A DNA stretch of 64,000 nucleotides from Bowmanella yangjiangensis (GTDB lineage: Bacteria > Pseudomonadota > Gammaproteobacteria > Enterobacterales > Alteromonadaceae): NCBI RefSeq assembly GCF_017255015.1, contig NZ_JAFKCS010000012.1, positions 35,646 through 99,645 on the forward strand, given 5' to 3'. Made by a program: the position numbers and the translations under genes. This document shows, piece by piece, positions 33,956 through 43,618 of this stretch (its first letter is position 1; each line of letters opens with the position of its first letter). The notes beneath the pieces were generated by a model, which ran no database searches, was not told the origin of the DNA, and was given only the letters and a program-made list of their open reading frames with translations.

Positions 33956-36811
33956 TTGAAATCTGCGCCTTTACTACTGCTGCTTGGGTACCTGCTATTA
34001 GGCCTGACATTGCCCTCTCAGGCCAAGCCGCTGCTTTTGGATTCGACCTTCACACACCAGGAATTGCAAGGTCAGGTAGAGTATTTGCGTGCCGAAAAAT
34101 ACGCGCAGCTTTCCGACGTGCAATCCGATCCTGGCTGGCATACCAATCTGGACATCAGCCCGCTGCAGCCAAACCAAAGCCTGTGGGGACGTTTCAGTGT
34201 AGTGCAACAGGCCGGTAACCATGCCCGTTTTGCCTTTGTTATCGCCAACCCCACGCTCGACGAAGTTGATCTGTACTTGCTGGATGACAGAGGCCGCATT
34301 CGCCGCTCGTTGATGATGGGAGCGATGCGACCGTTCAGTGCCCGGGAAATCAATCACAGAAACTTTTTAATCCGCCTTGAAATGACCGCGGGCGAGAAGC
34401 TGGATATCTATTTTAGGGTGGCCGACAAAGGGCCATTGGTGTTCCCCATTGACCTGTGGCGGGATGAGGCGCTGATCGCTGAGGAACAAGGCAATCTGGC
34501 CAAGATTGGCATGATTGGCGGCGCACTGGCCATACTGGCATTTTACTATCTGATTACCTATGTGCTGCTGAGAAGCCCGGTGCGCTTCTGGTTTTCCATG
34601 GCCAGTTTTAGCTTCCTGCTGCTGTTCCTCAATGTGGAAGGACTGCTGGTGCAGATCGTCCCACCGCTTTCCAACTACATTTCCATACTGACCTTGAGTT
34701 TGGTGGCCTTAGCTCTGTTTAATGCCTCCAAGGTCTCGCATTTAATGCTGCGCGGCGTACCCTTGTATTGGCGCTACGTCTCTTACAGTGCATCCTATTT
34801 ACTGCTGCTCAGCGCCTTTATTCTGAATGATTACTGGCAAATCATTACGGCCATCGGCCTGGCTGGTTCCACCCTGGTCGTGCAGCTTGGTTTGTCCTGG
34901 CGCTACAGCGACCGCAAAGACGGGCGTCCAAACCGGCTTTACGCCATCGGCTGGTCCACCATCTGTGTGATTGCACTAGTGCAATCCGCGTTTTATGTCA
35001 GCGGCATACTGCTTGGTAATACCTTCAGCCTGTATCTGACCCTGCTGATGCTGTTGGGGATATTGCTGATTGCCTTAGCGGTGGAAACTCATCAACAAGC
35101 CCAGGTGTTGTCCCGCTATGAGCGGCAAAGCAATACCATTAACGACCTGCGCCGCTTTTACGAGCTGTTCCGTAACTCTGCAGAAGGTCTGTATACCTCA
35201 ACCTTAAGCGGCAAGCTGATTACTACCAACCCGGCAATGTGTAAGCTATTCGGCTATGACAATGAGCAGCAAATGCTCAAGGAATGCAGCAATACTTCGC
35301 AGTTTTACGCCAATCAAACCGACCGCCTGACCCTGGTTGAAGAATTGGTTAAACAAGGGGTAGTGATGGGCCGCGAGATCCGCGGTGTACGCCGTGACGG
35401 CAGTCCATTCTGGTTCTCTATCTCGGTACAGCTTCGTCACGAACATAATGAAGATTATCTGTTCGGTACCATTTTCGACATTACCGAGCGCAAAGAATCC
35501 AGCATGAGCCTGGAATATATGGCTACCCATGACCCGCTCACCGGCGTCTACAATCGCCGTGAGTTCGAACAGCGCCTGCGTAACGGCCTGAATCAGGCCA
35601 GGGATGTCGACCAGGAACTTACCTTGCTATATATGGATCTTGACCAGTTTAAGGTGGTTAACGATACCTGCGGACACAAGGCTGGTGACATTCTCATTAA
35701 GCAATTGTCCCAGCAGCTAAACCAAGTCGTCGAGGGACGAGGTATTCTGGCCCGCTTGGGCGGTGACGAATTTGGTGTGTTACTGGAAAGCGAGCAAGCC
35801 AGCGACGAAAATGCCTATCTGCTGGCCAACAAACTGCTGAATGTGGTGCAGCAATTCCGTTTTGTTTGGGACAACCGCATCTTTACCTTAGGTATCAGTA
35901 TTGGCCTGGTGCCTTACCATAAGGCCATTCATTCACCCGAGCAGTTGCTGAGTATGGCCGACTCGGCCTGTTATATGGCCAAAGAGCAGGGCCGAAACCA
36001 GGTGCATGTTTACTCCAAGCAGGACGACAAAATTCAACGCTACGAGACCGAACTCCACTGGGTGTCGTTGATCAATAAGGCGCTGCAGGAAGACAGATTT
36101 GTGCTGTATTACCAGCACTATCACCCCTTAAATAAGATATCCCGTGGTCATCACTATGAAATTCTGCTGCGCATGCAAGGCGATGATGAGCAACAGATAG
36201 TCTCCCCGGTGGCCTTCCTGCCCGCTGCCGAGCATTACAATCTGACCGCCCAGATAGACCGTTGGGTGGTGGAACATTATTTCCGCTGGCTGGCCGACAA
36301 CCCTCAGCACAAAAAAGAGTTGGTGCGGGCCAACATTAACCTCAGCGGCCACTCGCTGGGCGATAAGGAATTACGCCTGTTTGTGCTAAATGCCTTTGAA
36401 AAATACGGTATCCCTTACAACAAGATCTGCTTTGAAATCACCGAAAGCATGGCGATTATCAAGATGGATGAAACGCTACAGTTTATTAAAACCTTCCACC
36501 AATTGGGTTGTACCTTTGCGCTGGATGATTTTGGCAGTGGTTTCTCCTCCTATGGCTATCTCAAAAGCCTGCCGGTCAACTACGTAAAAATTGACGGCGG
36601 CTTTGTGAAGGACCTGCTGGTTGACCCTGTTGATATGGCCATGGTCAGCTCCATTAAAGACGTGGCCAAGGCCATGGGCATGAAAACCGTGGCGGAATTT
36701 GTCGAGAGCAAAGAGATTATGGTGGAGCTGGGCAAAATGGGCGTCGATTATGCACAGGGTTATGGCGTTGCCAGACCGGCGCCCCTGCGTGACTTCAGCC
36801 CTCTGGCTTAA
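33956..36811 (+). CDS. Membrane GGDEF-EAL protein with 7TM-DISM and PAS domains
   Basis: A 951-residue cyclic di-GMP protein. A signal peptide is followed by a periplasmic 7TMR-DISMED2 beta-domain (about 35-170), seven membrane helices (about 180-385), and a PAS domain (about 400-515). The GGDEF domain has an intact RLGGDEFG near 600 but no RxxD inhibitory site. The EAL domain has its first motif changed to EILLRM, retaining Glu, and keeps INLSGHSLG, FEITES, LDDFGSG, KIDGGFV and AEFVES. Both synthesis and breakdown of c-di-GMP are possible. The start is a TTG, chosen because it begins the signal peptide. Monocistronic. Confidence 0.9.
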   Translation: MKSAPLLLLLGYLLLGLTLPSQAKPLLLDSTFTHQELQGQVEYLRAEKYAQLSDVQSDPGWHTNLDISPLQPNQSLWGRFSVVQQAGNHARFAFVIANPTLDEVDLYLLDDRGRIRRSLMMGAMRPFSAREINHRNFLIRLEMTAGEKLDIYFRVADKGPLVFPIDLWRDEALIAEEQGNLAKIGMIGGALAILAFYYLITYVLLRSPVRFWFSMASFSFLLLFLNVEGLLVQIVPPLSNYISILTLSLVALALFNASKVSHLMLRGVPLYWRYVSYSASYLLLLSAFILNDYWQIITAIGLAGSTLVVQLGLSWRYSDRKDGRPNRLYAIGWSTICVIALVQSAFYVSGILLGNTFSLYLTLLMLLGILLIALAVETHQQAQVLSRYERQSNTINDLRRFYELFRNSAEGLYTSTLSGKLITTNPAMCKLFGYDNEQQMLKECSNTSQFYANQTDRLTLVEELVKQGVVMGREIRGVRRDGSPFWFSISVQLRHEHNEDYLFGTIFDITERKESSMSLEYMATHDPLTGVYNRREFEQRLRNGLNQARDVDQELTLLYMDLDQFKVVNDTCGHKAGDILIKQLSQQLNQVVEGRGILARLGGDEFGVLLESEQASDENAYLLANKLLNVVQQFRFVWDNRIFTLGISIGLVPYHKAIHSPEQLLSMADSACYMAKEQGRNQVHVYSKQDDKIQRYETELHWVSLINKALQEDRFVLYYQHYHPLNKISRGHHYEILLRMQGDDEQQIVSPVAFLPAAEHYNLTAQIDRWVVEHYFRWLADNPQHKKELVRANINLSGHSLGDKELRLFVLNAFEKYGIPYNKICFEITESMAIIKMDETLQFIKTFHQLGCTFALDDFGSGFSSYGYLKSLPVNYVKIDGGFVKDLLVDPVDMAMVSSIKDVAKAMGMKTVAEFVESKEIMVELGKMGVDYAQGYGVARPAPLRDFSPLA

Positions 36812-37097
36812 CTGGATTTTCATGCTCGCCGCGAAGCACATCGAGAACACCAAGAAGATCAATACAGCAGTGGTGTGAGCAGCCTCACGTCGTGTGTTTC
36901 GTATTTTAATTGCACGCTGCCCCACTAATCTCCCGGCGAGACGTATTTCACACAGTTCAACTTATTAGATTAACCAATTCACTTTTTTGATTTTCCATTC
37001 AGCGCCAATGCCGTTATATTGTGCGTCCCTTGACGGCCCCACCTGCCAGGCAGAGCCGATCCTGTACTAAACTCGAGAAAACAACCTGAATCAGACC
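36812..37097. other. Intergenic stretch with a degenerate dispersed repeat
   Basis: No gene. Around 36823-36866 lies a degraded copy of a repeat family also seen at 42485-42520 and 48141-48284 (here CGAGAACACCAAGAAGATCA). The rest is the ribA upstream region. Confidence 0.5.
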
Positions 37098-37715
37098 ATG
37101 ACCAACGCGGATTCGCCTTTTGAATACATCAGCAGCGCCAAACTACCCACCCGTTTTGGCCAGTTCACTATCCATGGCTTTGTAGAAGTCGCCACGGATC
37201 AGGAGCATGTTGCCCTGTCTTACGGCGAATGGCAGGACGACGAGGTCGTGCCGATCCGCATTCATTCTGAATGTCTGACCGGTGATGCACTATTCAGTAC
37301 CCGTTGCGACTGTGGTTTCCAGTTGGAGAAAGCGCTGCAGAATATTGTTGAACATGGCAAAGGGGTGATCCTTTACTTACGTCAGGAAGGTCGCGGTATC
37401 GGCCTGTTGAATAAGATCCGGGCTTATCATCTGCAAGATAATGGCATGGATACGGTTGAAGCCAACGAGCACCTTGGTTTTGACGCTGACCTGCGCGATT
37501 ACCGTATTTGTCGTTTTATGCTGGATCACCTGCATATCCGTAAGGTTCAGTTGATGACGAATAACCCGCGCAAAATAAAGGCACTGACAGACTTAGGTAT
37601 TGAAGTGATAGGGCGGACCCCTATTGATCACGGTATTACGGCCGACAACAAAGGTTATATTCGCACCAAGACCCAGAAACTGGGCCATGAGTTCGATCCG
37701 CACCTACTGAAATAG
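37098..37715 (+). CDS. ribA: GTP cyclohydrolase II
   Basis: Opens the imidazole ring of GTP in the first step of riboflavin synthesis. The 205-residue protein has the three zinc cysteines in HSECLTGDALFSTRCDCGFQ, the EGRGIGLLNKIRAYHLQD motif, and TNNPRKIKAL. It is a stand-alone RibA, not fused to RibB. The ATG at 37098 gives the standard length. Isolated from other rib genes. Confidence 0.96.
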   Translation: MTNADSPFEYISSAKLPTRFGQFTIHGFVEVATDQEHVALSYGEWQDDEVVPIRIHSECLTGDALFSTRCDCGFQLEKALQNIVEHGKGVILYLRQEGRGIGLLNKIRAYHLQDNGMDTVEANEHLGFDADLRDYRICRFMLDHLHIRKVQLMTNNPRKIKALTDLGIEVIGRTPIDHGITADNKGYIRTKTQKLGHEFDPHLLK

Positions 37716-37812
37716 CCCCCAGAAAATGTTGTTTTAGAGGGACAGATTAGTCTTTCCAGTATAGGCTTTAGGCATTATGCTTAGGCTATTCTCTTTGATT
37801 GGTTGTTAAAAC

Positions 37813-38337
37813 ATGCCGAAGCTGTCAACAGAGTGTGCTTCTCTGGTGACTAAGGATCAGTTACTTTCTATTATCCAGGCTCAGTCCGATATTATTGGCG
37901 GCTGCTTAAACCTTACCGAAATCATGCAGAAAATGGCCACACTGGCCGAGCATCTCACATTCGCTTCAGGCGCAGTGGTGGAGATGCTGGACGGCGATGA
38001 AATGGTCTATCGTGCCGCTACCGGCAAAGCCAAAGACCGGCTCGGCATGCGCCTGCACAAAGACAAAAGCCTCTCTGGCTTGTGTATCAAAGAAAATCGT
38101 CTACTCAATTGCAAGAATGCCATGCAGGATCCCAGGGTAGACAAAGAAGCCTGCCAAAAAGTCGGCCTCCGTTCCATGTTAGTGGTACCGCTGATCTACC
38201 AGCAAGATGTTGTTGGTGTAATCAAAGTGTTCTCAACCACTACAGATGCCTTCGACGATGTGGACGGGCAAATCCTGATGTTGACGGCGCAAATCATCAG
38301 TGCGGCCATTCATGCTTCAATCAAACCGCAGCGCTAA
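37813..38337 (+). CDS. GAF-domain protein
   Basis: One GAF domain spans about residues 30-170 of 174, with EMLDGDEMVYRAATGKAKD and LVVPLIYQQDVVGVIKVFS as the core strands and the helix-end IISAAIHA. No output domain is attached, so it may bind a small molecule or act as a partner of another signalling protein. Convergent with the ATP-grasp remnant. Confidence 0.85.
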   Translation: MPKLSTECASLVTKDQLLSIIQAQSDIIGGCLNLTEIMQKMATLAEHLTFASGAVVEMLDGDEMVYRAATGKAKDRLGMRLHKDKSLSGLCIKENRLLNCKNAMQDPRVDKEACQKVGLRSMLVVPLIYQQDVVGVIKVFSTTTDAFDDVDGQILMLTAQIISAAIHASIKPQR

Positions 38338-38787
38338 GTTCCCAGACCAAACTTGCGCACAAAAGCTTGGATAAAGCGGTTTGGTGATGCCGCATCCATA
38401 TTGAAGTACAGCGACGGCTCAATCAATTCCAGCCCCATCACGGCAAACCCCTGAGGTGTGCGGATAAAGTCCAGTCGGGCATACAGAGGTTCATCCGGCA
38501 AAACGCCCACCGTGCTCCTCCTGCACTCTGAAATCACCACTGGCCGGGCGCTTAAGTATGCAACGACTGTAGTCCTGAGCGAAAAAGAACAGTGAATACT
38601 CACCTTCGCTCAACTTACTTTGTATAAAAGGCTGAAACATATGCGGGCGCTGTTTGAATTTGGCTGCTAGCAGCTCCGCTATATCTTCCAGTCCGTTCGC
38701 TAGGGCTTTACTGATTAAAGTGACAGCGGCACTATAGCCGCCAATCACGTCAAAGAACAAGACGCCTGTCATTCCACAGATCGGCAT
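38334..38787 (-). pseudogene. Decayed ATP-grasp enzyme remnant
   Basis: Two minus-strand frames together give the C-terminal half of a RimK/glutathione synthetase-like ATP-grasp protein: FQPFIQSKLSEGEYSLFFF, SGDFRVQEEHGG, then in another frame LYARLDFIRTPQGFAVM and ELIEPSLYFNMD. Between EEHGG and the second part about 20 residues normally present are missing and the frame changes. The N-terminal half is also gone. Not functional. Confidence 0.7.
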
Positions 38788-38905
38788 TGAAAAGGATGCT
38801 GTGATTCCACCTTGATTGGGATCAACCAGCTTCTATGCTGACTGTAATACTCTGCCAGCAGAACTAAGGCCTGATTTGTTCTAGCGACAGCGAAAGGGAA
38901 ACATA

Positions 38906-40417
38906 ATGGAAACGGTACATACCCTCAATGCGGTGAAGATGGGCATAGACACCCATCAGGAACCTGTGGTGTATATGCGGGAAGACTGCCACGTATGTAA
39001 GGCCGAAGGCTTTACCGCCAGCAGCCGGGTGTTAGTCACCCACGGCAGCTATATGATGGTAGCCACCCTCAACGTAGTGGAACAGCGGGTACTGGAGCCC
39101 GGCACTGTGGGCTTGTCGAAGATTGCGGTGCAACGTTTGCGCGCTAACGACGGTGACAAGCTGTGTATTGGCCATGCGCCACTTTTGCATTCTATGAGTG
39201 CCGTGCGTAAAAAGGTGTTCGGACATGCTCTCAGCGCAGAAGAAATGCAGGATATCGTCGAGGATATCGCCGCCCACAGATACAGCGACATCGAGATAGC
39301 CAGTTTTCTCAGTGTCTGTGCCGGCAGTCGCTTAAACCTCGATGAAATCGTTAGCCTGACCCAGGCCATGGTCAAATGTGGCAAGCGCTTAACCTGGCCC
39401 GGTGAATCACAGATCTTTGACAAACACTGTATTGGCGGCATTCCCGGCAATCGCACCACGCCGATTGTGGTGTCCATCGCCAGTGCTGCGGGTCTGACCA
39501 TTCCCAAAACCTCATCCAGAGCCATTACCTCACCAGCCGGTACGGCAGATACCATGGAAGTATTAACCAAGGTTGATCTGCAACTGGCTGATATACAGCG
39601 CGTAGTCGCCCAAACTGGCGCCTGCCTGGCCTGGGGCGGCGCGGTCAATCTCAGCCCATCGGATGACCTACTGATCCGTATAGAACGGGCACTGGATTTG
39701 GACGGCGAAGGGCAGTTGATTGCCTCTGTACTGTCAAAAAAGATCGCTGCCGGCTCCACCCATGTGGTGATCGATATACCGGTCGGCGATACCGCCAAGG
39801 TACGTACCCGTCAGCAGGCAGACCGCTTGTCAGCCCTGTTCACCCAAGTTGGGGAAGCCTGCGGTATTTATGTGCGCTGCGTGATCACCGACGGTAGTCG
39901 GCCAATTGGCCGTGGCATCGGCCCGGTAGAAGAGGCTCGTGACTTACTGGCGGTTTTACAATGTGAGACGGATGCACCGCGCGATTTGCGCCATCGCTCG
40001 TTGTTACTGGCCTCCCATATGCTGGATTTAGCACAAAACTGCGGGCCGGAAGCGGCTTTGCTGCAAGCCACGGATATTCTCGAATCCGGCCGTGCCTGGG
40101 CGCAGTTTAAGCTGATAGTGGAAGCGCAAGGTGGCCTGTTTTCATTGCCTGACGCACCTTATCAACACCTGCAAATCAGCCAGCAAACCGGTGTATTAAC
40201 CCGCATTGATAATCGCCGTCTGTCACGACTGGCCAAACTCGCGGGCGCGCCGTTCGACAAAGCCGCGGGGCTGCGTTTACACGCCGAGGTTGGCGACCGC
40301 CTGACATTGCATCAACCGCTGTTTACCCTATATTCTGACAGCCTTGGCGAACAGGAATACGCCATGGAGTATTATCACAATAATCAGGATATGTTCTGTA
40401 TTGAGGAACCCGTATGA
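38906..40417 (+). CDS. NMP/thymidine phosphorylase family protein (AMP phosphorylase-like)
   Basis: A 503-residue nucleoside/nucleotide phosphorylase of the second thymidine phosphorylase family. The N-terminal extension (to about residue 90) is typical of AMP phosphorylases. Core motifs include DKHCIGGIPGNRTTPIVVS, TSSRAITSPAGTADTMEVL and WGGAVNLSPSDD. Archaeal members split NMPs into base and ribose-1,5-bisphosphate. The downstream gene overlaps by 4 bp (ATGA) and encodes a PRPP synthase homologue, so the pair likely recycles nucleotides through PRPP. RBS AAAGGGA precedes the ATG. Confidence 0.88.
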   Translation: METVHTLNAVKMGIDTHQEPVVYMREDCHVCKAEGFTASSRVLVTHGSYMMVATLNVVEQRVLEPGTVGLSKIAVQRLRANDGDKLCIGHAPLLHSMSAVRKKVFGHALSAEEMQDIVEDIAAHRYSDIEIASFLSVCAGSRLNLDEIVSLTQAMVKCGKRLTWPGESQIFDKHCIGGIPGNRTTPIVVSIASAAGLTIPKTSSRAITSPAGTADTMEVLTKVDLQLADIQRVVAQTGACLAWGGAVNLSPSDDLLIRIERALDLDGEGQLIASVLSKKIAAGSTHVVIDIPVGDTAKVRTRQQADRLSALFTQVGEACGIYVRCVITDGSRPIGRGIGPVEEARDLLAVLQCETDAPRDLRHRSLLLASHMLDLAQNCGPEAALLQATDILESGRAWAQFKLIVEAQGGLFSLPDAPYQHLQISQQTGVLTRIDNRRLSRLAKLAGAPFDKAAGLRLHAEVGDRLTLHQPLFTLYSDSLGEQEYAMEYYHNNQDMFCIEEPV

Positions 40418-41322
40418 GTTTGAGCCGTCCATTGGTGTTATTCAGCCCCGCGCCTCACCCCTTACAACTTCCACTGTGCAAACAGTTGGCTGCTGAGCAG
40501 GGCCAACTGGAAAGCAGATTGTTCCCCGACGGCGAGTCTTATCTGCGTATTCTCAGCGAGGTAAAAGACAAAGACGTACTGGTACTGATTGACCTGGTTC
40601 ACCCCAATGACAAATACCTGCCACTGATATTCCTGCTCGATACCCTAAGAGAATTTGGCGCCGCCTCAGTGGGCTTACTCGCCCCTTATTTGAGCTACAT
40701 GCGCCAGGACATTCGTTTCCACGACGGAGAAGCAATTACCTCCAAGATCTTTGCTGCCGCTTTGTCAAAACATATGGACTACCTGGTCACGGTCGACCCG
40801 CACTTGCACCGCTATCACAGCCTGGATCAAATCTATAGCGTGCCCAGTGAAGTGGTACAAGGCGCGCCAGCTTTAGCTAACTGGCTGAAAGGTCGGGACA
40901 ATTTGTTGCTGGTAGGCCCGGATGCGGAAAGCGAGCAGTGGGTAGCGGGTATCGCCGAACGTTGCGGACACCCCTTTGTGATTGGTGAAAAACGGCGCCA
41001 CGGCGACCGCGATGTGGAAATTACCCTGCCGGATCTGGCTGCTCATCAGCATCGCAGCGCCGTGATTATTGATGATGTGATTTCCAGCGGCCAGACCATA
41101 TTGCAATGTATGCAGGCCCTGAACCTGGCTGGCATTACCCAGCAGGAATGTGCCGCCGTGCATGGCATTTTTGCCGAGGGCGCTGCGCCAATGCTACTTG
41201 AAGCAGGTTTGCAGGCCCTGGCCACCAGCAACAGCATTGCGCATTTCTCCAATGCCATAGATTTAAGCCCCTTGTTAATTGAGCCGATTCATCAATGCAT
41301 AAATAAAGTGCACAGCGGCTAA
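40414..41322 (+). CDS. Ribose-phosphate pyrophosphokinase homologue (Prs-like)
   Basis: 302 residues of the PRPP synthase family. The PRPP loop is present as AVIIDDVISSGQTI, the flexible loop Lys-Arg pair as GEKRRHGD, the ATP-contact region as YLSYMRQDIRFHDGEA, and a His-rich DPHLHRYHSL. These are closer to archaeal or class III-like enzymes than to the housekeeping Prs, which should lie elsewhere in the genome. Its start overlaps the phosphorylase stop codon, so the two are co-translated. Confidence 0.85.
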   Translation: MSLSRPLVLFSPAPHPLQLPLCKQLAAEQGQLESRLFPDGESYLRILSEVKDKDVLVLIDLVHPNDKYLPLIFLLDTLREFGAASVGLLAPYLSYMRQDIRFHDGEAITSKIFAAALSKHMDYLVTVDPHLHRYHSLDQIYSVPSEVVQGAPALANWLKGRDNLLLVGPDAESEQWVAGIAERCGHPFVIGEKRRHGDRDVEITLPDLAAHQHRSAVIIDDVISSGQTILQCMQALNLAGITQQECAAVHGIFAEGAAPMLLEAGLQALATSNSIAHFSNAIDLSPLLIEPIHQCINKVHSG

Positions 41323-41400
41323 CTGAGTTAAAAAGGCCTATCATCATCCACTGCCAGATATGCTAGGCTTGGCAAACGAAAATAATCAGGAGCTCGTCAG

Positions 41401-42165
41401 GTGCGCATAGGGGTTTTACTCTTACTATCCGCTATGGCTTTTGCCAGTTCTGGGCGTGAGCAATTGCTGGCCTGTCTGGACGAGTTTCCGCCTTACCAGA
41501 TCCTTACCGAACCGCCCATTGGCGAGCATGTGTCGGCCCTTACTCAGTTAGGTGAAGAACTGCAATTAGAAGTGCAGTTTGTCACCGAGCCTAACTTCGA
41601 TCATTGTCTGAAACGAATCAAACAGGGCACAGCCGATGTTATTGCCGGTGTGCTGGATCGCGAAGAACGTCGTGAGTTTCTGCATCTGTTACCCATGCGC
41701 CACGACACCGCCTACATCTTTGCCACGCGCCCAGATGCGCCCCCTATTGAAAGTTATAACGATCTGAACGGTCGCTTGATAGGCGTGACCGAAAATGTGT
41801 ATTACTTTGAACAGTTTGATCAGGATGCATCGTTGCAAAAAGTCGCCCTGAACGATGTACACCTGACCTACAAACTCTTGTTGGCAGGCAGGGTGGATAC
41901 AGTGATAAGCAGTCTGGAAAACCTCACCGCCATTTTTGCCAGCGACCCTGATTTAAAAGACAAAATTCTTATTCAGCCTTTTACCCATGAGTTAAACCGT
42001 CTGGTCTATTTCGGTTTTTCCAAACACTCCATCCATGCTGCCCGGTTGGAAGAAATTCGCCCAAAAGTGGAAGCCGCCTTTGCAGCTGGCAGGTTTGAGA
42101 CCGCGATACATCAGTTTGCTGCTGACCACCCACAGTATTATCAGGTTAAGCCGCACAAAAAGTAG
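41401..42165 (+). CDS. Periplasmic solute-binding-like protein (SBP_bac_3)
   Basis: 254 residues with a short N-terminal signal (GVLLLLSAMAFASSG). It has an amino-acid-binding-protein-like fold: DVIAGVLDREERREFLHLLP, YNDLNGRLIGVTENVYYFEQ. No ABC permease is adjacent, as is common for orphan periplasmic sensors of this family in Alteromonadales. Start is GTG at 41401 with an upstream AGGAG. Confidence 0.82.
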   Translation: MRIGVLLLLSAMAFASSGREQLLACLDEFPPYQILTEPPIGEHVSALTQLGEELQLEVQFVTEPNFDHCLKRIKQGTADVIAGVLDREERREFLHLLPMRHDTAYIFATRPDAPPIESYNDLNGRLIGVTENVYYFEQFDQDASLQKVALNDVHLTYKLLLAGRVDTVISSLENLTAIFASDPDLKDKILIQPFTHELNRLVYFGFSKHSIHAARLEEIRPKVEAAFAAGRFETAIHQFAADHPQYYQVKPHKK

Positions 42166-42168
42166 CGG

Positions 42169-42450
42169 CTAATCCTGCGAACAGGCGCCGCCAATTTCAA
42201 GCTCACTGAAATAGCGGTTTACCGTCAGCGCTTTTATGCTGCGCACTTGGTTCAGTTCCACCTCAAATTGTCCTTGCCCACTTTGCAGCACCAACCACTC
42301 ACGGCCAGCCTGTGTGCGGGTAGTCATGGCCTTTCCCTGGTTTTGCTGGCCGTCCAGCATCCGTAGCTCCAGCTCGTAAGCATATAGGCAGGCCACTTCG
42401 ATATAGTCATGCACGGCGCAGGCTATGATCTTGCTAGTCGGGGTTTTCAT
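42169..42450 (-). CDS. rof: Rho-binding antiterminator (Rof/YaeO family)
   Basis: The sequence ACAVHDYIEVACLYAYELEL followed by DGQQNQGKAMTT and FEVELNQVRSIKAL matches the Rof/YaeO beta-barrel that binds Rho and inhibits termination. About 93 residues, normal for the family. ATG at 42450 is chosen over an in-frame TTG at 42462. It is convergent with the solute-binding-like gene. Confidence 0.8.
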   Translation of the reverse strand: MKTPTSKIIACAVHDYIEVACLYAYELELRMLDGQQNQGKAMTTRTQAGREWLVLQSGQGQFEVELNQVRSIKALTVNRYFSELEIGGACSQD

Positions 42451-42484
42451 CAGTTTTTCCAACCTTCTTGTTTGAGATTTTATT

Positions 42485-42520
42485 TCTCACCACTAAGCAC
42501 ACAGAGAACACCAAGAGCAT
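42485..42520. repeat. Dispersed repeat copy
   Basis: TCACCACTAAGCACACAGAG and the following AACACCAAGAGCATCA match the dispersed intergenic repeat family also seen in 48141-48284. It lies between the Rof-like and DUF2024-like genes. Confidence 0.5.
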
Positions 42521-42599
42521 CACGACCTTCAGTAGCTTGAGGTTTTATCTTGGTGTTTGATAACGCCCTGCCCAGATAGGCCTTCGCAAGAACAGCCAT

Positions 42600-42866
42600 T
42601 TAATCGCCTGACGGGCAGCCTTGCATTGGAATAATCGCAAAGCCTTGTTGTTCAATACTGGACCGCACCGCGGCATTGGCCATTTCAGCATGGCAAAAAT
42701 CGCAGCGCTGCTGACTTATCTCAGCCTCACTCACACCGATATCGCGTAAATAAGTGTCGGCAAATTGTGGCGCTTGGTGGCGCTTATCTTCGGTAACCAG
42801 CACATCAAAATGATAGTACTCACCGTTTTTTGTATTTACATGGGTATCGTAAACCAGAACTTGCAT
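42600..42866 (-). CDS. DUF2024 family protein
   Basis: 88 residues beginning MQVLVYDTHVNTKNGEYYHF and containing RCDFCHAEMA and a C-terminal GCPSGD. This is the pattern of DUF2024, small proteins with a conserved Cys-x2-Cys-His. Function unknown; metal binding is plausible. It is in the same direction as the thioredoxin-like gene upstream. Confidence 0.8.
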   Translation of the reverse strand: MQVLVYDTHVNTKNGEYYHFDVLVTEDKRHQAPQFADTYLRDIGVSEAEISQQRCDFCHAEMANAAVRSSIEQQGFAIIPMQGCPSGD

Positions 42867-42917
42867 GTCTATTCCTTAATCAAATTAAGGCGGCAACCTG
42901 AGTCGCCGCCATGGCCA

Positions 42918-43154
42918 CTAACGCAAATCGCTCAGTGCCGCACCAAAATTGATGTGAAACACCTGACCGTCTACAACCAAAGCAGGTACAGACTTAACAC
43001 CCAGCTTATCGGCTTCAGCCACGCGTTGTGGCTGGTCACCAAAGTGCACAATCTCTACATTAAAACGGCTGGGATCCAAAGCGGCTGCCAGACTCTGTTC
43101 GGCATCAACACATACTGGACAACCGGCGTGATAGAAAACTGCATTGCTTTTCAT
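42918..43154 (-). CDS. Small thioredoxin/glutaredoxin-like protein
   Basis: About 78 residues with the redox motif GCPVC near the N-terminus and a cis-proline segment KSVPALVVDGQVFHINFG. It likely acts as a cytoplasmic thiol-disulfide carrier. ATG at 43154 has a good AGGAGA site; longer frames upstream lack one. It is divergent from the HxlR regulator gene, a common arrangement for thiol-stress genes. Confidence 0.85.
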   Translation of the reverse strand: MKSNAVFYHAGCPVCVDAEQSLAAALDPSRFNVEIVHFGDQPQRVAEADKLGVKSVPALVVDGQVFHINFGAALSDLR

Positions 43155-43256
43155 GATATTCTCCTGTGGGTTAAAAGCATGGCTATTACACCCCCACAGC
43201 ATCCGGAGAAATAGCAGGCACAAACTGGTAAGTCAGGTACTAAGTGGAGCATCTTT

Positions 43257-43586
43257 TTGATTAATAAAGAGAAAAAAACTCAAACAAATATGACGGTGCA
43301 TGCCATGGTGGAAAGCATTGTGGGCTGTAAATGGTCGTTAACCGTGATCCGTTTGATTCGTCAGGGTATTAATCGCCCCGGTGCCATGCAGCGTGAAGTG
43401 GAAGGCCTGACCACCAAAGTGCTGAACGAGCGTCTGGTTAAGCTCACCCGCTTTGGAATATTACATAAACAGATTTACCCCGAGAGCCCGCCCAGAGTGG
43501 AGTATCAGTTCACCGAGTTTGGCCAGCACTTTCTGCAGATTATCGACAGCATTGAAAAGGTGCAGGCCGAGCTGACATCCCAATAA
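43257..43586 (+). CDS. HxlR-family transcriptional regulator
   Basis: A winged helix of the HxlR type with the conserved GCKWSLTVIRLIRQGINRPG and LTTKVLNERLVKLTRFGIL, then RVEYQFTEFG. Cys in VGCKW is the usual redox-sensing position. The TTG at 43257 has a GGAG site; an ATG at 43290 is an alternative. It is divergent from the thioredoxin-like gene (102 bp apart) and likely regulates it. Confidence 0.88.
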   Translation: MINKEKKTQTNMTVHAMVESIVGCKWSLTVIRLIRQGINRPGAMQREVEGLTTKVLNERLVKLTRFGILHKQIYPESPPRVEYQFTEFGQHFLQIIDSIEKVQAELTSQ

Positions 43587-43618
43587 GCTAAGTGAATACC
43601 GCTGACAACCTAGCCCTG

